A stretch of DNA of 64,000 bases from Fasciolopsis buskii (GCA_008360955.1 LUCM01010391.1:152326-216325); one strand, 5' to 3'; positions 51,680 to 62,566 are shown, numbered from the stretch's first letter. Translations and numbers: made by a program. Notes: generated by a model from the letters alone, not told the origin.

Positions 51680-53235
51680 ATAAATCTATGTATGGGTACT
51701 TCCGTAGACAGCATCTGCCCCTTCCAGACGGTATTTCACCCATGATTCTTAAAATGCGTGCCCCTGGGCTAGCTCCGCTTATACGTCATCTCTTCTGTCC
51801 CATCCAATTTTCTCCTTCGCAGCGTCTTAAAAACTCCATGATTTCCCCCATTTCTCAAGGTAGTAATCCTTTTTGCTCTACAAAGTATCGCCCGATTTCC
51901 CTCGCCTGTTATTTTGGAATTATTTGGAACTGTCACCTCCACCAAATGTGTTCGTTTCTCGAGTACGAAGAGCTACTGAGCACCCACCAATACTGTTTCC
52001 GATCTCACTGTTCAAAAGGCGATCTACTGACTCTCGTCGCACACTTTTGCTCAGCTTCACTCAACAACGACGGAGAAGCACCTCTAGTGCCAGTCGACAT
52101 TTCTAAGGCCTTCGGCCGATTTTGACACCGAGGTCTACCAAAACTGACAACTTTGGGATTCTTCCCATCTCTTATCGTGGGCCTTAAGTTCCCTCAATAA
52201 GCGAACCACCTCGGTCCAAGTTGATTGGGTCCTGTCCCAACCACTCCCTCTAAATGCTGGCGTTCCCCAAGGTTCGGTACGCACACGCACTCTTTTTTAT
52301 TTGCTAATGACCTGTCAATTATCTTTGACGTAGTCCATTCTTTTGTCGCGACACTCTTCATTCTTTTGTTTCATCACACTCGTCATGCAAACACCAACAT
52401 GGATCGTGACCGCTCTGTTGCCCGTGTATCTCTAAACTCCAATCCTGAACACATCTGTTCCTGGTGTTCCAACAACCACGTCACATTCAAAGCTTCCGAA
52501 ACCCTTCTTTTATTGATTTCCATAAAAAGTTAGTCTTTCTAGTTAAATCTGTTCTTTGACTCGTCTATTCGGAATTTCACGGACACTGTTTCTCTTCTTG
52601 TCCTTTCCACTGGTTCTTTATTATGCAGGTTTTCCTTCATATTTGAGTTCGCTTCCCGCGCCGCGCGCAGAGCTGTTTTCTGTTCCGTGCCAGGCGTTTC
52701 TTCACTCCATCTCATCTATATTAAAAAGTTCAAATTCTCCGCACTTGAGTATTGCAGGCACCTATAACGTGAAGCTTTGTCTATTTCGCTTTCGCTTCTT
52801 CATTGCATTCAAAGGGATGCCATCCGGCTGATCGATGACCTCTCATTGACATCTACCTTTCTGTCATCGTTGGGCAGTTGCCTTGCTATCCATTTTCTAC
52901 GGTTATTGAGTTGACTGCGGTTTTTCGGAACTTACCCCAAAAGTTCCTCTTCATGTAACCTTTTCTCGCACACTAGTAGCTAGTTACCTTTACCAGGTTT
53001 CTCTTGCTCGGTGTTGTTTCTCCAGACTTTCAAACCGTGGAACATTCTCCCGCTTTCAGTATTCTCACCTACTCAACCTTTCATTCTTCAAAAGGAGAAT
53101 CAGTAAACTTGTTATGTGAGTTTTCCCCTCAATTTCTCCCACTACAGAATGTCGTGGGAATATTGGATTTGCCGTATTACTGTTTCACTTTAAAAGTAGT
53201 AAAAAGAACATTGGTTTGGCTCGATAATAGACGTT
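51680..53235 (+). pseudogene. LINE reverse transcriptase remnant, FAND
   Basis: Frame 51688-52125 reads L-P-D-G-I-S-P-M-I-L-K-M, RAPGLAPLIRHLF, F-C-S-T-K-Y-R-P-I-S-L, then L-E-Y-E-E-L-L-S-T-H-Q-Y and VPVDISKAFGRF. These are fingers and the first palm motif, with A-F-D changed to A-F-G. Frame 52225-52533 gives the degenerate P-Q-G-S motif and S-F-L-F-A-N-D-L-S-I-I-F with the catalytic box at 52300-52311 (F-A-N-D, first Asp lost), followed by C-S-W-C-S-N-N-H-V-T-F-K-A-S. C-terminal remnants continue to about 53230 (IKSSNSPHLS-like and R-T-L-V-A-S-Y-L-Y-Q). Dead copy of a jockey/CR1-type family distinct from its neighbours. Confidence 0.78.
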
Positions 53236-53239
53236 GGAC

Positions 53240-54465
53240 GACCTTATTGCCCTTCGACTTCACACCTTTATGCAAGCAATCAAATATCGGGGTTCTTTGG
53301 AGAATCGATTCACAAAAGTGTCTATGACGGGAGTTTCAAGACTACGTGCTCCAACTCCGTGGTAGGTACTTCGAACCTTGCGTCGGAACCGGTTGATTCC
53401 AACGATTTAATGACACCAGACCCACTTCATTTGGCATGGCTTTTCAGGACCAAACAGCAACACAAGTCCCACTGACGGCTTCTTTTTTCACCAAATTACA
53501 CCTTTCTTTTGCCCGAATGGATATTCTCACTACTTCAAATGCTTCGACATAGTCAGCTTCGGATGTCTCAGGCCTTGAGTTGGGTACTCGCCCTGGACGC
53601 CTCCCGAAATGCTCCCAAATGGCCTACGCTTAGGAAGTCCTGCTCGCTTTTCTCTTCTGGTTGAAGTGTTCCCACTGAAGTTCGAAAACGAAGGTGAATG
53701 GCCGGCCACTTCTACTATGTTGACTGGTCTCTGGTAATCAGTCTAAGATAGATGGCTTAACCCTGATTCGCAACCAGCCACGGATGGCGTAAGGGTATAC
53801 ACTTACCATGATCTGTGGCAAGTGGACGTACCAGGCGCAGGTTGTCTAGCCTCATGAGAAGTACATGTGAACTAACCCATCAGTCTCCCATCCCCAGGGG
53901 GTTGCGTAACCCTCAGATCGTTCTGATGCCTCGTGGGTGAGACCATTTGGGCAAAGGTTCGGGATGTGGCCCCTTGAGTCAACTCCTACTTCGGTTCGAG
54001 TAATTACTTAGTATCAAGCACACGGAGGGAACGTCAATAGCTGACAACTTGAGGATGGAGGATAGAGAAGCTTTCACATATGGTTAATCGTATATATTCT
54101 TTCCTCTTTTTTGCTCATTGTTTTCACCCCTCATCGTGTTTCCGATGGCACACAATCTTTATTCAGATTCGTGCTAATACACGTAAGATAGACAGAGAGT
54201 AGACCTATATAGGCGTAGAAAGAAAAGCATGTCGTAGTGACTAATGTACACACAAAGTGTCCGATTTTCCAAACACGTTTTCAACCATTCTGATTCGACA
54301 GAACATGATAATGAGATCTCCACTGTGTTAGATGCCAAGCCTCAAGGTCTGCAGCCAAAAAGTTGACGGATCTTTTGGACTTAATCAAAGAGAAGCTTCG
54401 GTCCATTACATGCCGCTGGATCCTTGGGTATACGTTTTCCTACACCTAACACCGGTCCCCTTTCC
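53240..54465. other. Unrecognised interval between two opposed LINE remnants
   Basis: No domain recognised. It lies 3' of both flanking LINE remnants, so it could include their 3' untranslated regions. GC is a little higher than the surroundings in 53770-54000, with no frame of note. Confidence 0.35.
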
Positions 54466-54469
54466 TTAC

Positions 54470-56400
54470 TCACAGAGCTGCCGAGTTAACTGAGACGATC
54501 GACAATCCTTTCTCCTTATGCAGTATCAAGTACCGGAATAGAGTCGGACGGTTTTACAACGGCACTGTCCAATGCACGTTGCATTTGTTCCCATGGATTT
54601 GAACAAGTACAGGAGGCTGTCTGCGTAATCTAGATCACAGCTTTTCTCCATTCACTGGCTTGATGCTTACATTCTGAATGACTTTTAGAACATCTATTGT
54701 CTTGTCCTTGACGAAGTTAAAGAAGAATGGATAAATTGCACACTCTTGTCCAACACCGGTTGTCGTTTCGAATGAATTTGTTAGTTCGCCGTATACTGTT
54801 ACACGAGTACAATACACGCAGGGGGTGGCGAATTTGGACACGCCCTTTCGATAGAAAGCACTGAGTCGAACTCGCCGTTCAAATTAATAAAAACTACGAC
54901 GATGTATGTAGTGCGTTTCCATCAACTGGTAAATGGCTAGAATCTATTCGATGCAACCTCCACCTGGACGAAATTCGATCTAATGTACGCGGGCTTAGCC
55001 CTCGCAAACCGGCGTCAGACGGCACAGCATCATCGAAGCTGAGACCATGGTGGCTATCAGAATTAAACTAATCCCACGGCAACTGCTGCGGTAAGGATGT
55101 GTACTCTTGAAGATGGGTGCAACCGGTTACTGAAAATGGAATACGCTCTTAGTTCTAAATAGCACGGACTAAGGAGGTAAGTGCCTTTATCGGATCTTCT
55201 CCATCCGGTTTGAAAAGAACCGGTGGAAGTTCGTCGGCACCGGCTGCCTTTTTCTTCTTCAATGGTTGGATGTTCGGCTCTACTTACAGTTCTTTTTGGA
55301 GTCGAGAGGCACTTTCCAAGGGCTTGCAGTTGTGACAGTCAGATTAACTACATTACTGCGGCCAGTTAAATTGTGCCCTATAATGTTCAGCCTAACGGTC
55401 TAATCTTTGCTATCTTCCATGGATGGGCCCTCTTATTTTGTCTCACATGATTTCACTGAACGAAGCTCACCTCCCACCGGCGTTGCACAGAGGACTAAAC
55501 AGTCTCCGGTCGATACCTGAAGCAGCCTCTTAAGTACCCAGTTCTCCCGAAATTTCCTGAGGCTCATCGCCAGTTGACATAACGAATGTCATCGCATGTT
55601 ATCCACCTTTTTGTTAGGCATCTGGAGTTTTCGCTCCATCAGACTGGGCGACTTTTGCGTTATCCAGTGTCTTTGATAGACTTAGATCCGGAAACAAAAC
55701 CTGCTATCTAGTGCATCACTTGCTTGGCTTGATCCCATTTTCCGTCATAATTATTGCTTGCCTGATAATTTCTGCTCATAATTAATACAAACAGATGAAT
55801 CAGATAGACATTTGACGACCAAAAGTGTCTGTCATTTGCGTTAGTGGTCACTGAGCTGCAGTCAAGAACGTATTAAAACAAGCATACGGTTCTATTCGAC
55901 ACATGGACCAGCACAATCTAGTTTTGGATAGAATCGCACTAGAGATAGCTCACTGTGATAAGTTGTTCTGACCCTCGATATTTGTTCACTTAGAGCGCCA
56001 AGCCGCCGCGCGACGTTGTGTCGAACATCTGTGGTAGACTGGAATAAGCGATTATCTGCACAAAATTGGGTAAGCCTATCCCCTTCGTATGTGCGCTGGG
56101 CAGTCTGGGCGCGGCCCCACCAGACTAAGCTTTCTAACTTGTACAACAAAATCACGTTCTACCACTGCAATATCGGAACCTTTGCTCCTAGAAACAAGAA
56201 TGACGAGTTCTCTGACGAACTCATCCTCGTATCGGCGTTACAATCTGTTGGAGTGCATGCCGAGTTGAGAATCAAGCTTCACAGTTATTCTTTCATGCGC
56301 CGATTGACTCCAGCAGTCTTATCGGGCATAAAGCACAGAAAAGAGCATCTGAGCAATAGCAGATTTATCATGCTTATCATTTGGCAGCGCGGGCTTGTTT
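54470..56400 (-). pseudogene. Old minus-strand copy of the 47.5 kb LINE family
   Basis: The same family as 47512-51030, much more decayed. In minus-strand order: E-L-V-I-L-V-S-R-S-K-G-S-D-I-A-V-V with damaged G-D-F-N, then GDRLTQFCADNRLFQSTTDV (56155-55892 frame), and an equivalent of the S-Q-I-D-H region. The linker G-P-I-H-G-R-x-Q-R-L-D-R follows near 55420, PLKKKKAAGADELPPVLFKP near 55200-55260, and V-Y-G-E-L-T-N-S-F-E-T-T-T-G-V-G-Q (54841-54635 frame). The catalytic YADD region is damaged just below 54640, and the match fades near 54470. Many stops and indels show that it is far older than the copies at 47.5 and 58.3 kb. Confidence 0.85.
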
Positions 56401-58235
56401 ATCCCGCACGACGGCCGATGCCATGTGGACTTATACACAGTTGCCCATGGGAAATGAAGAATGGGTACTGCTGGAATGTTCACTCGCTAGGTAGGAGAGT
56501 CATTACGGTTCTCAACAAAAGCCGTCGGTTCTATCAATATCTTTTTTGCAAGGTAGCGGGGTGTGAATGAATGAAAGCCCGTCTACTTAGCTCAGTTGTT
56601 GCCCCACTTCTTTTTCCAATTGATTTGCCTGCTCAAATAAACCTCGGCCTGGAGCGCCAGGGGACTATTTTGTCAGACCTTTCGGGCACGATTGAAGCTT
56701 CAGCATGAGATAAGCCATCCTATATAGCACGCTGGGTTATGGAGGCATGCAGTTTGTCACGCCACTTCAAGTTGCAGTCTCGTTGCTATCGTAGTCCGAT
56801 GCGACCTACTCGTGGCAGTCCGCTGGTGACGGTTTTCATGCCTTATTGTGCACGGCTTGGGCCACCTATTTCAGCCCACCCATCCATTACCCGCCTCGCT
56901 GAGTGGTATATATTGTGGGCTTCGGTCCGCGGACATGCGAAACCTTAATATATCCAAATTCACTTCCCATTCGACTGATAGTTCTACGGCCCAGTATTCC
57001 GAGCTTAACACTAGCACTGCTAATACAATTCTTCTACCTAGTTCTACAAAGAATGTAAAGACTGTATTTGCACATCTGCTGGCAGTAACCTTAATTTTGA
57101 TTAGTATCGCACGACCAATTTCGCGGGTGCAGTTGAAATACAATCTTCGATTGATAGCCAAATGTCAGATCGACCCCAATGATGTCTCAGATTTGAAAAC
57201 AGCAATCTCCCGCATATACGAAGGCGTCATCCGATCTACCACCTGGTGGGATGCAGATACCCAAATTATTAAACCTGTCCACTTTGCCTAGATCGTTTGC
57301 AAAAACATGGTTCGGTTTTTAGCTGCCTCAGTCCTCTGACAGTAACTTAATTTGAAAGGTGTGAAACGCAACTCAAACGCAGCTGCACCCACTCAGATGA
57401 ACGAATAATACTTGCAACTTAACTGGAGACTCGTTCACACATGATTCACTGTCAGACAATCTATTTTCTGAAATAATATCATTGCCACTACTCTCAGATG
57501 AGGTTTGCACGATTTCCTCCATTGTTTCGGACGCTATGTTGAGGACTAAGGAGAAGGGTCATCTTTGACTAGCACTCCTCGTAACGAATTCAGGTAAAAG
57601 ACCTCGGATTTGGCTTTTGGCCGTACAAAAACAAAAATTGGAAAAGATGAACAATTTCGCTTTGCGCCCTTCAGTGAGAGAGCACCAGAGAAATAAAAAA
57701 TATTAAATTTATATCAAGAGACCATAGGCATCAATTTTCAGAATATGTACACAGATGGAGTGAAAATTCCGGTGTAATTTGTGGGCTCAAATTATCACTA
57801 ATGCCACCATCAGACATTTACTGAGCCGCGATCATTGCATCTTGTGCAGGCTGGAATTTGGAAGGAATTCACAAATAAATGAACCTGAAAGGTATTTAGT
57901 CGAATCATACACTGCGGCAGGGATTTCACATTAGGGACCAGGGCATTTAATTCAAAATTCTTCCCTACTAGGATATTTCTGAAAACATCCAAACCTCCTA
58001 TATCTGTCGTGCTCTGTGAGAAATTATTAAACGAAACGCGGCCAACAATTCCATGCAGCTTGTGGACATAAAAGTTAAACTAACTTAATATCACTGATAT
58101 CGTTGGGCGTAACACAGCAATGGAAGAAAAAATAACAGATGCACATTCCTTTCTTGAGGGCTGTATGAAGAGTGAAAATTCAAGGGTAAACGGAGGTGGA
58201 TATACAGAGAAGGTAAAAGATAAGATGAAGCGCTA
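56401..58235. other. Unrecognised interval
   Basis: A 147-codon plus frame (56848-57291) is the longest, with no domain I can name. The remainder, rich in A and T, has only short frames. It separates the old minus LINE copy from the near-identical minus copy. Confidence 0.4.
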
Positions 58236-58239
58236 GAGT

Positions 58240-60769
58240 CAGCCATGGTATGCAGATTCGAAAAGGCAAAAATCTGCGCAGTCGAGTTCGCACAGATTCA
58301 CTCCATTTCCCAGTTCGACTCCTACATCCCGGAGACCTCCTAAAGCATCTTTCATCACCTCGTCCATGACGAAGTTGAACAAGAATGGAGAGATGGCACG
58401 CCCTTGTCGAACGCCACTAGTCGTTTCGAATGAACGTGACAGTTCACCGTATGTTGTCACGCGACCATAGGTATGCGAGTACAATGCTCACAAGAGGTTC
58501 ACAGACTTCGTTGGCATACCCTTCCGGTGGAGAGCACTGAGTAGTGCTGGTCGATCTAGAGTCGAACGCACCATTCAAGTCGAGAAAGAGTACGATCGTA
58601 GGGCGTCGGTGCGTGTGGCGCGTTTTGAGCATAAGTCTAAGAGTGAATATCTGGTCGATGCAACCTCGACCTGGCCGAAATCCGGCCTGTTTTTCGCGGA
58701 TATTACTCTCGCGAATAAGTTTCAAACGACGCAGCACTGTCGAAGCTAACACATCAGTAACGATCGGAATTAAGCTAATCCCATAATGATTGCTACACTC
58801 ACTCCGTGTGTCTTTCTTGAAGATGGGTATAGTCAGTGACTCATCCCACGATAGCGGGATACGCTCCTCGTTCCAAATATCACGAAGCAAGGAGGTAAGG
58901 GATTTCATCAGCACTTCTCCACCCAATTTGAAAGGAACAAGGAGAAGGTCGTCGGGACCGGCTGCTTTTCCCCTCTTCAGAAGCCGAATATTCGACTGCA
59001 CTTCCACTTCCGTTGGGTGATCAAGTGACGCCTTCCAAGGATTCGCAGATTCAAACGTCTGCCTAAGTTCGATGGCGTGTAGTCAACTGAACCGATCCTT
59101 GCAGCGCTCTGCCCAACGGTCTAGCCTTTGTTGTCTACCATGGATGAACTCTCCATTCCCATTGCACACGACTTCACCAACCGGAGTTCGCCGCCCACCG
59201 CTATCGCGCATAAGCTTAAACAGTCTTTTGTTATTACCTGAAGCGGCCGCTACTCCCATCTCTTGGGCTAATCTTAACCCACCAGTTTTCGCGGCTATTC
59301 TTGAGACTCATCGCCAGCGGACGCTGCAACTGTCGACACACTCTGTTCCCCTCTTTGCAGTTAGGCAGCTGGCTTTTTTGTTCCATTAGACCCAGCGACC
59401 CTTGCGAGATCCAGTGTCTTTGGTGAACGCCAGATCTAGAATGACAGGCGAAATGTGCTGCCAAATCCATCGCCTGATTAATTTGATCGCACTGCTCGTC
59501 TGCATTGCTGCTCGTCGAAGTTCTTAGTTCCTCGGGTAGTTTCTGTTTATAGGTGTTCCGAAAGGCCGAACCAGGCAGACGTTCGACGACCAATCGTGCT
59601 TGTGGCCTACGTCGATGACCGTTGAGCTGCCATAAAAATCGCATTAAAACTAACGCATAGTCCGATTCGACGTACGTGGTCCAGTATGATCTACAGTTCT
59701 GGACAGAACCGCGCCAACGTTAGCTAACTGCGATATGGTCAATCTGACTCAGAGTCCCCGTCGAGGTAGAAAACCATGTCGCTGTGCAACGCGAACTGTG
59801 TCGGAAATTCGTACTAGATAAGAATAGTTCATTGTCTGCACAGAATTGAAGAAGTCTTTCCCCGTTGTCTGTTCGCTGCGCAGGCAAGGAGCATCGCCCA
59901 CCTAAGGAGGACTGCGATACACTCAGTTTTCTAACTTGCGCATTAAAATCACCTGCCACCAGTACAATGTCAGAGCGTTTGCTCTTCCGAACAAGAATGA
60001 CGAGGTTATCGTAAAACTGATCTTGCTCCATGTCAGTGCTGCGGTCTGTTGGAGCGTATGCCGAGATAACAAATAGACTACGCTTAACACTACTATACTT
60101 TCGGACGCCGACTGATCCCTGCAGTCTCATGGCACACAAGCGACTGTTGACCGGGATCCAGTCTAAAAGGGCTGCTTCAGCCTTCTCACTCAAGACTGTT
60201 CCTACACCCCGTCAACCTACAGCTTGAGCCACTTCGTCTCCTGAACTGTGAAGGAAATATCCTGACGAGACATTTGGCGCAGTTAGTTGAATTACTCTAC
60301 TCGAATCCTGAATTCGTGTTCCACTCACGCAGCAAACATCAATCTTCTGGTCACGTCTTCGCCGATGAAAGCTCATATTCAGCGATGAGCAAGGACTCCT
60401 TCATTTCCATCCACACGTTTACCACATTGGTGCCATTACTATACCGTGGCAGCTCTAACCCCCTATCACGTATCGTTCCAGTGCCCACTTTCTTAAGGTT
60501 TCTTGCCATTAGAGAGCGGTCTTTGAAGGCCCCACAAGGAAAGTGTGTACTTTTTGATCATGTCGACGATCGTCCCAGGAGCAGGATGAGCCGCAGTTGC
60601 TCTAAATCCACCTTTGTAATCACGATAAACAGTACGATTTACATACGACAGTTCCCGTTTCAGATGCCTGGTCGTCCAGGTTCTTGGACCGAGAGACCTT
60701 TGGATCTGACAATGCTTCGACAACAGGAGGATGGAAAACCATTTTCAATTCCTAAAATGTGGGAAACAA
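58240..60769 (-). mobile_element. Inverted, near-identical copy of the 47.5 kb LINE (5' two thirds)
   Basis: Bases 58301-60769 are the reverse complement of 47512-49980 with no length difference (2469 bp each). I found five substitutions, corresponding for example to F/L and G/R changes in the endonuclease. It carries the same stops and frameshifts as the other copy. Below 58301 the family match continues for about 60 bp (L-C-E-L-D-C-A-D-F-C-L-F-E-S-A) but is suddenly strongly diverged, and the YADD box is lost. At the other end the match stops at the N at 60770. The copy therefore contains leader, endonuclease, linker and the start of the RT palm only. Confidence 0.93.
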
Positions 60770-60770
60770 N
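60770..60770. other. Ambiguous base (N) at an antisense-to-sense junction
   Basis: This is the only N I noticed. To its left is the 5' end of the minus-strand LINE copy. To its right the plus-strand 3' tail of the same family begins. A single N at such a point looks like an assembly join or an unresolved consensus base. Confidence 0.9.
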
Positions 60771-61127
60771 CAGCTGACGTGGCAACGTGGGATGAGAAAA
60801 TGTACAGCGAACTTAAGTAAAGTAGGTGTCTCACGTCTTCGTGGTTGGGGTCTGAAAGACTCGTCAACTAGCTGGCTGGAGACACTGAATGATATGACAG
60901 TAGACCGTGAACAGTGGCGATCATGCTGTCATTTTCTATCGAATCAGAATGATTGAAAGAGTGCGTTTCTACAGTTAGACTAAAATTTGTGTGTTGGCTG
61001 CGGCAGCATATTATCTTTTACTGCCTGTGGCGGTTCACTCTTTTTTATAAACGTGTAACTCTGGGGAAAGGCAGCGGACAGTGAGGCTTGCGTTGCTGTT
61101 TAACGCTGAACGATGATCATGATGATG
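60771..61127 (+). mobile_element. Sense 3' tail of the same LINE family
   Basis: Bases 60771-60966 are identical to 50641-50836 (offset 10130): the last codons of the C-terminal domain (GVSRLRGWGLKDSS, Q-W-R-S-C-C-H-F-L-S-N-Q-N-D, stop). From 60967 the 3' untranslated region is homologous but clearly diverged from 50837 onward, with matching blocks such as AGTTAGACT, AAACGTGTA(G/A)CTCTGGGGAAA and CGCTGAA. It ends in CGATGATCATGATGATGACC, an ATG-type simple-repeat tail typical of RTE-like LINE ends. The inverted-repeat arm starts within about 8 bp. Confidence 0.85.
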
Positions 61128-61134
61128 ACCGGAT

Positions 61135-61742
61135 TCCCTAAGGTGCTGTCCAAAGGGTAGACGGTCAAGCAAAACATGTATGCATGTATATATCGCAATA
61201 TCGCTGGGCAGACAACTAGTAGGGCAGTAAATTGCATGCAAATGCTTGAACAAAATTGGAGAAATTTAAATATAAATGCCGGGGGTGGTCAAGCGGATAA
61301 GGTCGCGGGTTAGAATCCTCCCACCGCTGGTCAACTTCCCCACTTGGCAGCTCTCTGATGGCCGCGGCCCCCTTCCAGAAAATTAATGGACATCTTTATT
61401 TCATCGATAAAAGGAATTAAAAGATAAAATATGGACTGATGGCCAGTTAAGTTAAACGGCTGCTAGCCCAAATAGATGAGAGATTTGATTTTTCAGTCTA
61501 CCGGTCGTTTTTGTGTAAAGGCTGTTTTCTAACTGGTTATTCCACCTGACCTTTTGAGGAACCATGACTTACGACGGACAACCGATGACGTGCAAGAGGA
61601 GGGAGAGGCTCACATGTGATGCCCAAATATTGCTTTCTCTTATTGCCATCGCTTCGACAGCACCAAATCCGCATTCGGATTTGTGCGAAATGAACGCACG
61701 TGATCATATGCTATTCAAAATTACAGGGCCACGGTTGCCCCC
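61135..61742 (+). repeat. Left arm of an inverted repeat flanking the NELF-B 5' exons
   Basis: The arm is 608 bp and equals the reverse complement of 63393-64000 with no length difference. I found three substitutions (near 61574, and at the T-G-A-T-C-A-T / T-G-G-T-C-G-T block near 61702-61706). It contains tRNA-like promoter boxes (61286-61318) and a frame starting at 61564 (MTYDGQPMTCKRRERL) that looks like a broken zinc-knuckle protein. The element is probably a retroposed sequence, although I see neither a poly(A) tail nor target-site duplications. The outer boundary cannot be fixed, because the right arm is cut by the window end. Confidence 0.93.
61286..61318 (+). promoter_or_regulatory. 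Pol III A/B-box-like pair in left arm
   Basis: TGGTCAAGCGG (61286-61296) resembles an A box, and GGGTTAGAATCC (61307-61318) resembles a B box with one change from GGTTCGAATCC. The boxes are only about 10 bp apart, much closer than in a functional tRNA gene, so this is a deleted tRNA-derived sequence. SINE-type promoter ancestry is the natural reading. Confidence 0.45.
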
Positions 61743-61899
61743 CCTATTCGTTGATATGCTGGATTCCAGAGGCTACGGAAAATATATATGTTTGCAGGAT
61801 CAGGTCTTCACATGGAATCTATTCGTCGAAGGGTCCGTAGAACAGCCACACCTTCGATTCGCTGATAATTCTTTGTCATTTGGGCCGAGGCAACCATAG
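61564..61899 (+). pseudogene. Broken zinc-knuckle-like reading frame
   Basis: The frame opens MTYDGQPMTCKRRERLTCDA and runs 111 codons, past the end of the arm at 61742. A Y-D-G-Q-P-M-T-C start followed, in a neighbouring frame, by C-P-N-I-A-F-S-Y-C-H-R-F-D-S resembles the CCHC zinc-knuckle region of LINE ORF1 or gag-like proteins ('G-x-P-x-T-C-x-x-C-G-x-x-G-H-x-x-x-x-C-P'), with a frameshift in between. The right arm holds the same frame on the minus strand at 63571-63242, with two residue changes. The assignment rests on motif resemblance only. Confidence 0.4.
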
Positions 61900-62190
61900 G
61901 AAATTAGTCAGAATGCCACCAGGATATACGCAGGTATAAACATAAATTGTAGGCGGTAAGTGAATGATTGATTAATTGTTATTGTCGATGATCATTCCAA
62001 GGTTTTCGGAGCCGCAGATTTCATTCCCCCTATTAGTTTTCTAAAAAAATATGTCCTTTTCTCAATATTTCGAAATTGGCGTTATTTTAAATATTGCGCG
62101 GTTGAATATTTTTGCATGTCCGCGAAATGATTCATTAAAGCCCGTTCTGTGATTGGCTAGTCCATACATCGATCAAGGCCACCCAACAAA
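61743..62190. other. Unique spacer between left arm and TATA-containing module
   Basis: AT-rich, no domain. The 61743-61899 part continues the reading frame of the arm but not its sequence identity. Confidence 0.4.
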
Positions 62191-62192
62191 AC

Positions 62193-62249
62193 TATATAAA
62201 GGATAGAGCTCACTTGTATTCTGACTTGTGATGGTGGGCCACCAATAAA
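62193..62249 (+). promoter_or_regulatory. TATA box followed by AATAAA (promoter or LTR-like module)
   Basis: TATATAAA lies at 62193-62200 and AATAAA at 62244-62249, about 45 bp downstream, in a GC-richer setting with repeated GTGTTCGTGT-type words up to 62490. A TATA box closely followed by a polyadenylation signal is the usual layout of a retrotransposon LTR (U3/R). Equally, the TATA box could be the NELF-B promoter, about 540 bp upstream of the proposed start codon. I could not define LTR ends or target-site duplications. Confidence 0.35.
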
Positions 62250-62548
62250 TGCGCGGCAGTACTCTGTGTTCGTGTTCTCTCTTCCGCTAGCGGGCTGGGC
62301 TAGCTGTTCGTATTTCGCGCCTCATTCTGTTCCGTGCGGCTGCTCATTCAACGGGGCAGCAGATCAATCGCGTTCATTGTGCGACTACGGGCCTTGAGTC
62401 TTGAGCCCGGACTTTGTTCCCAACTTGTGTTCGTGTCTTACTAGACCACAGGTTGTGTGCTCGCTCCTGTGATATCGTGCGTCGTAGGTACTTGCGTCTT
62501 GTGCTTCAGTGTGTGCATAGACCAACCAAACTGGGCAACATAACTGTA

Positions 62549-62566
62549 ATATATATATATATATAC
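62549..62566. repeat. (AT)n microsatellite
   Basis: About nine AT units between the TATA-containing module and the NELF-B coding exons. Confidence 0.8.

Noticed and set aside
56016..56570. 184-codon plus-strand frame
   Set aside because: It lies opposite the decayed endonuclease of the minus-strand LINE copy (54.5-56.4 kb), whose motifs read in the minus direction. It is an antisense shadow.
61279..61335. Possible tRNA gene
   Set aside because: A- and B-box-like sequences are present, but only about 10 bp apart, so no cloverleaf with anticodon arm can form. Treated as tRNA-derived repeat.
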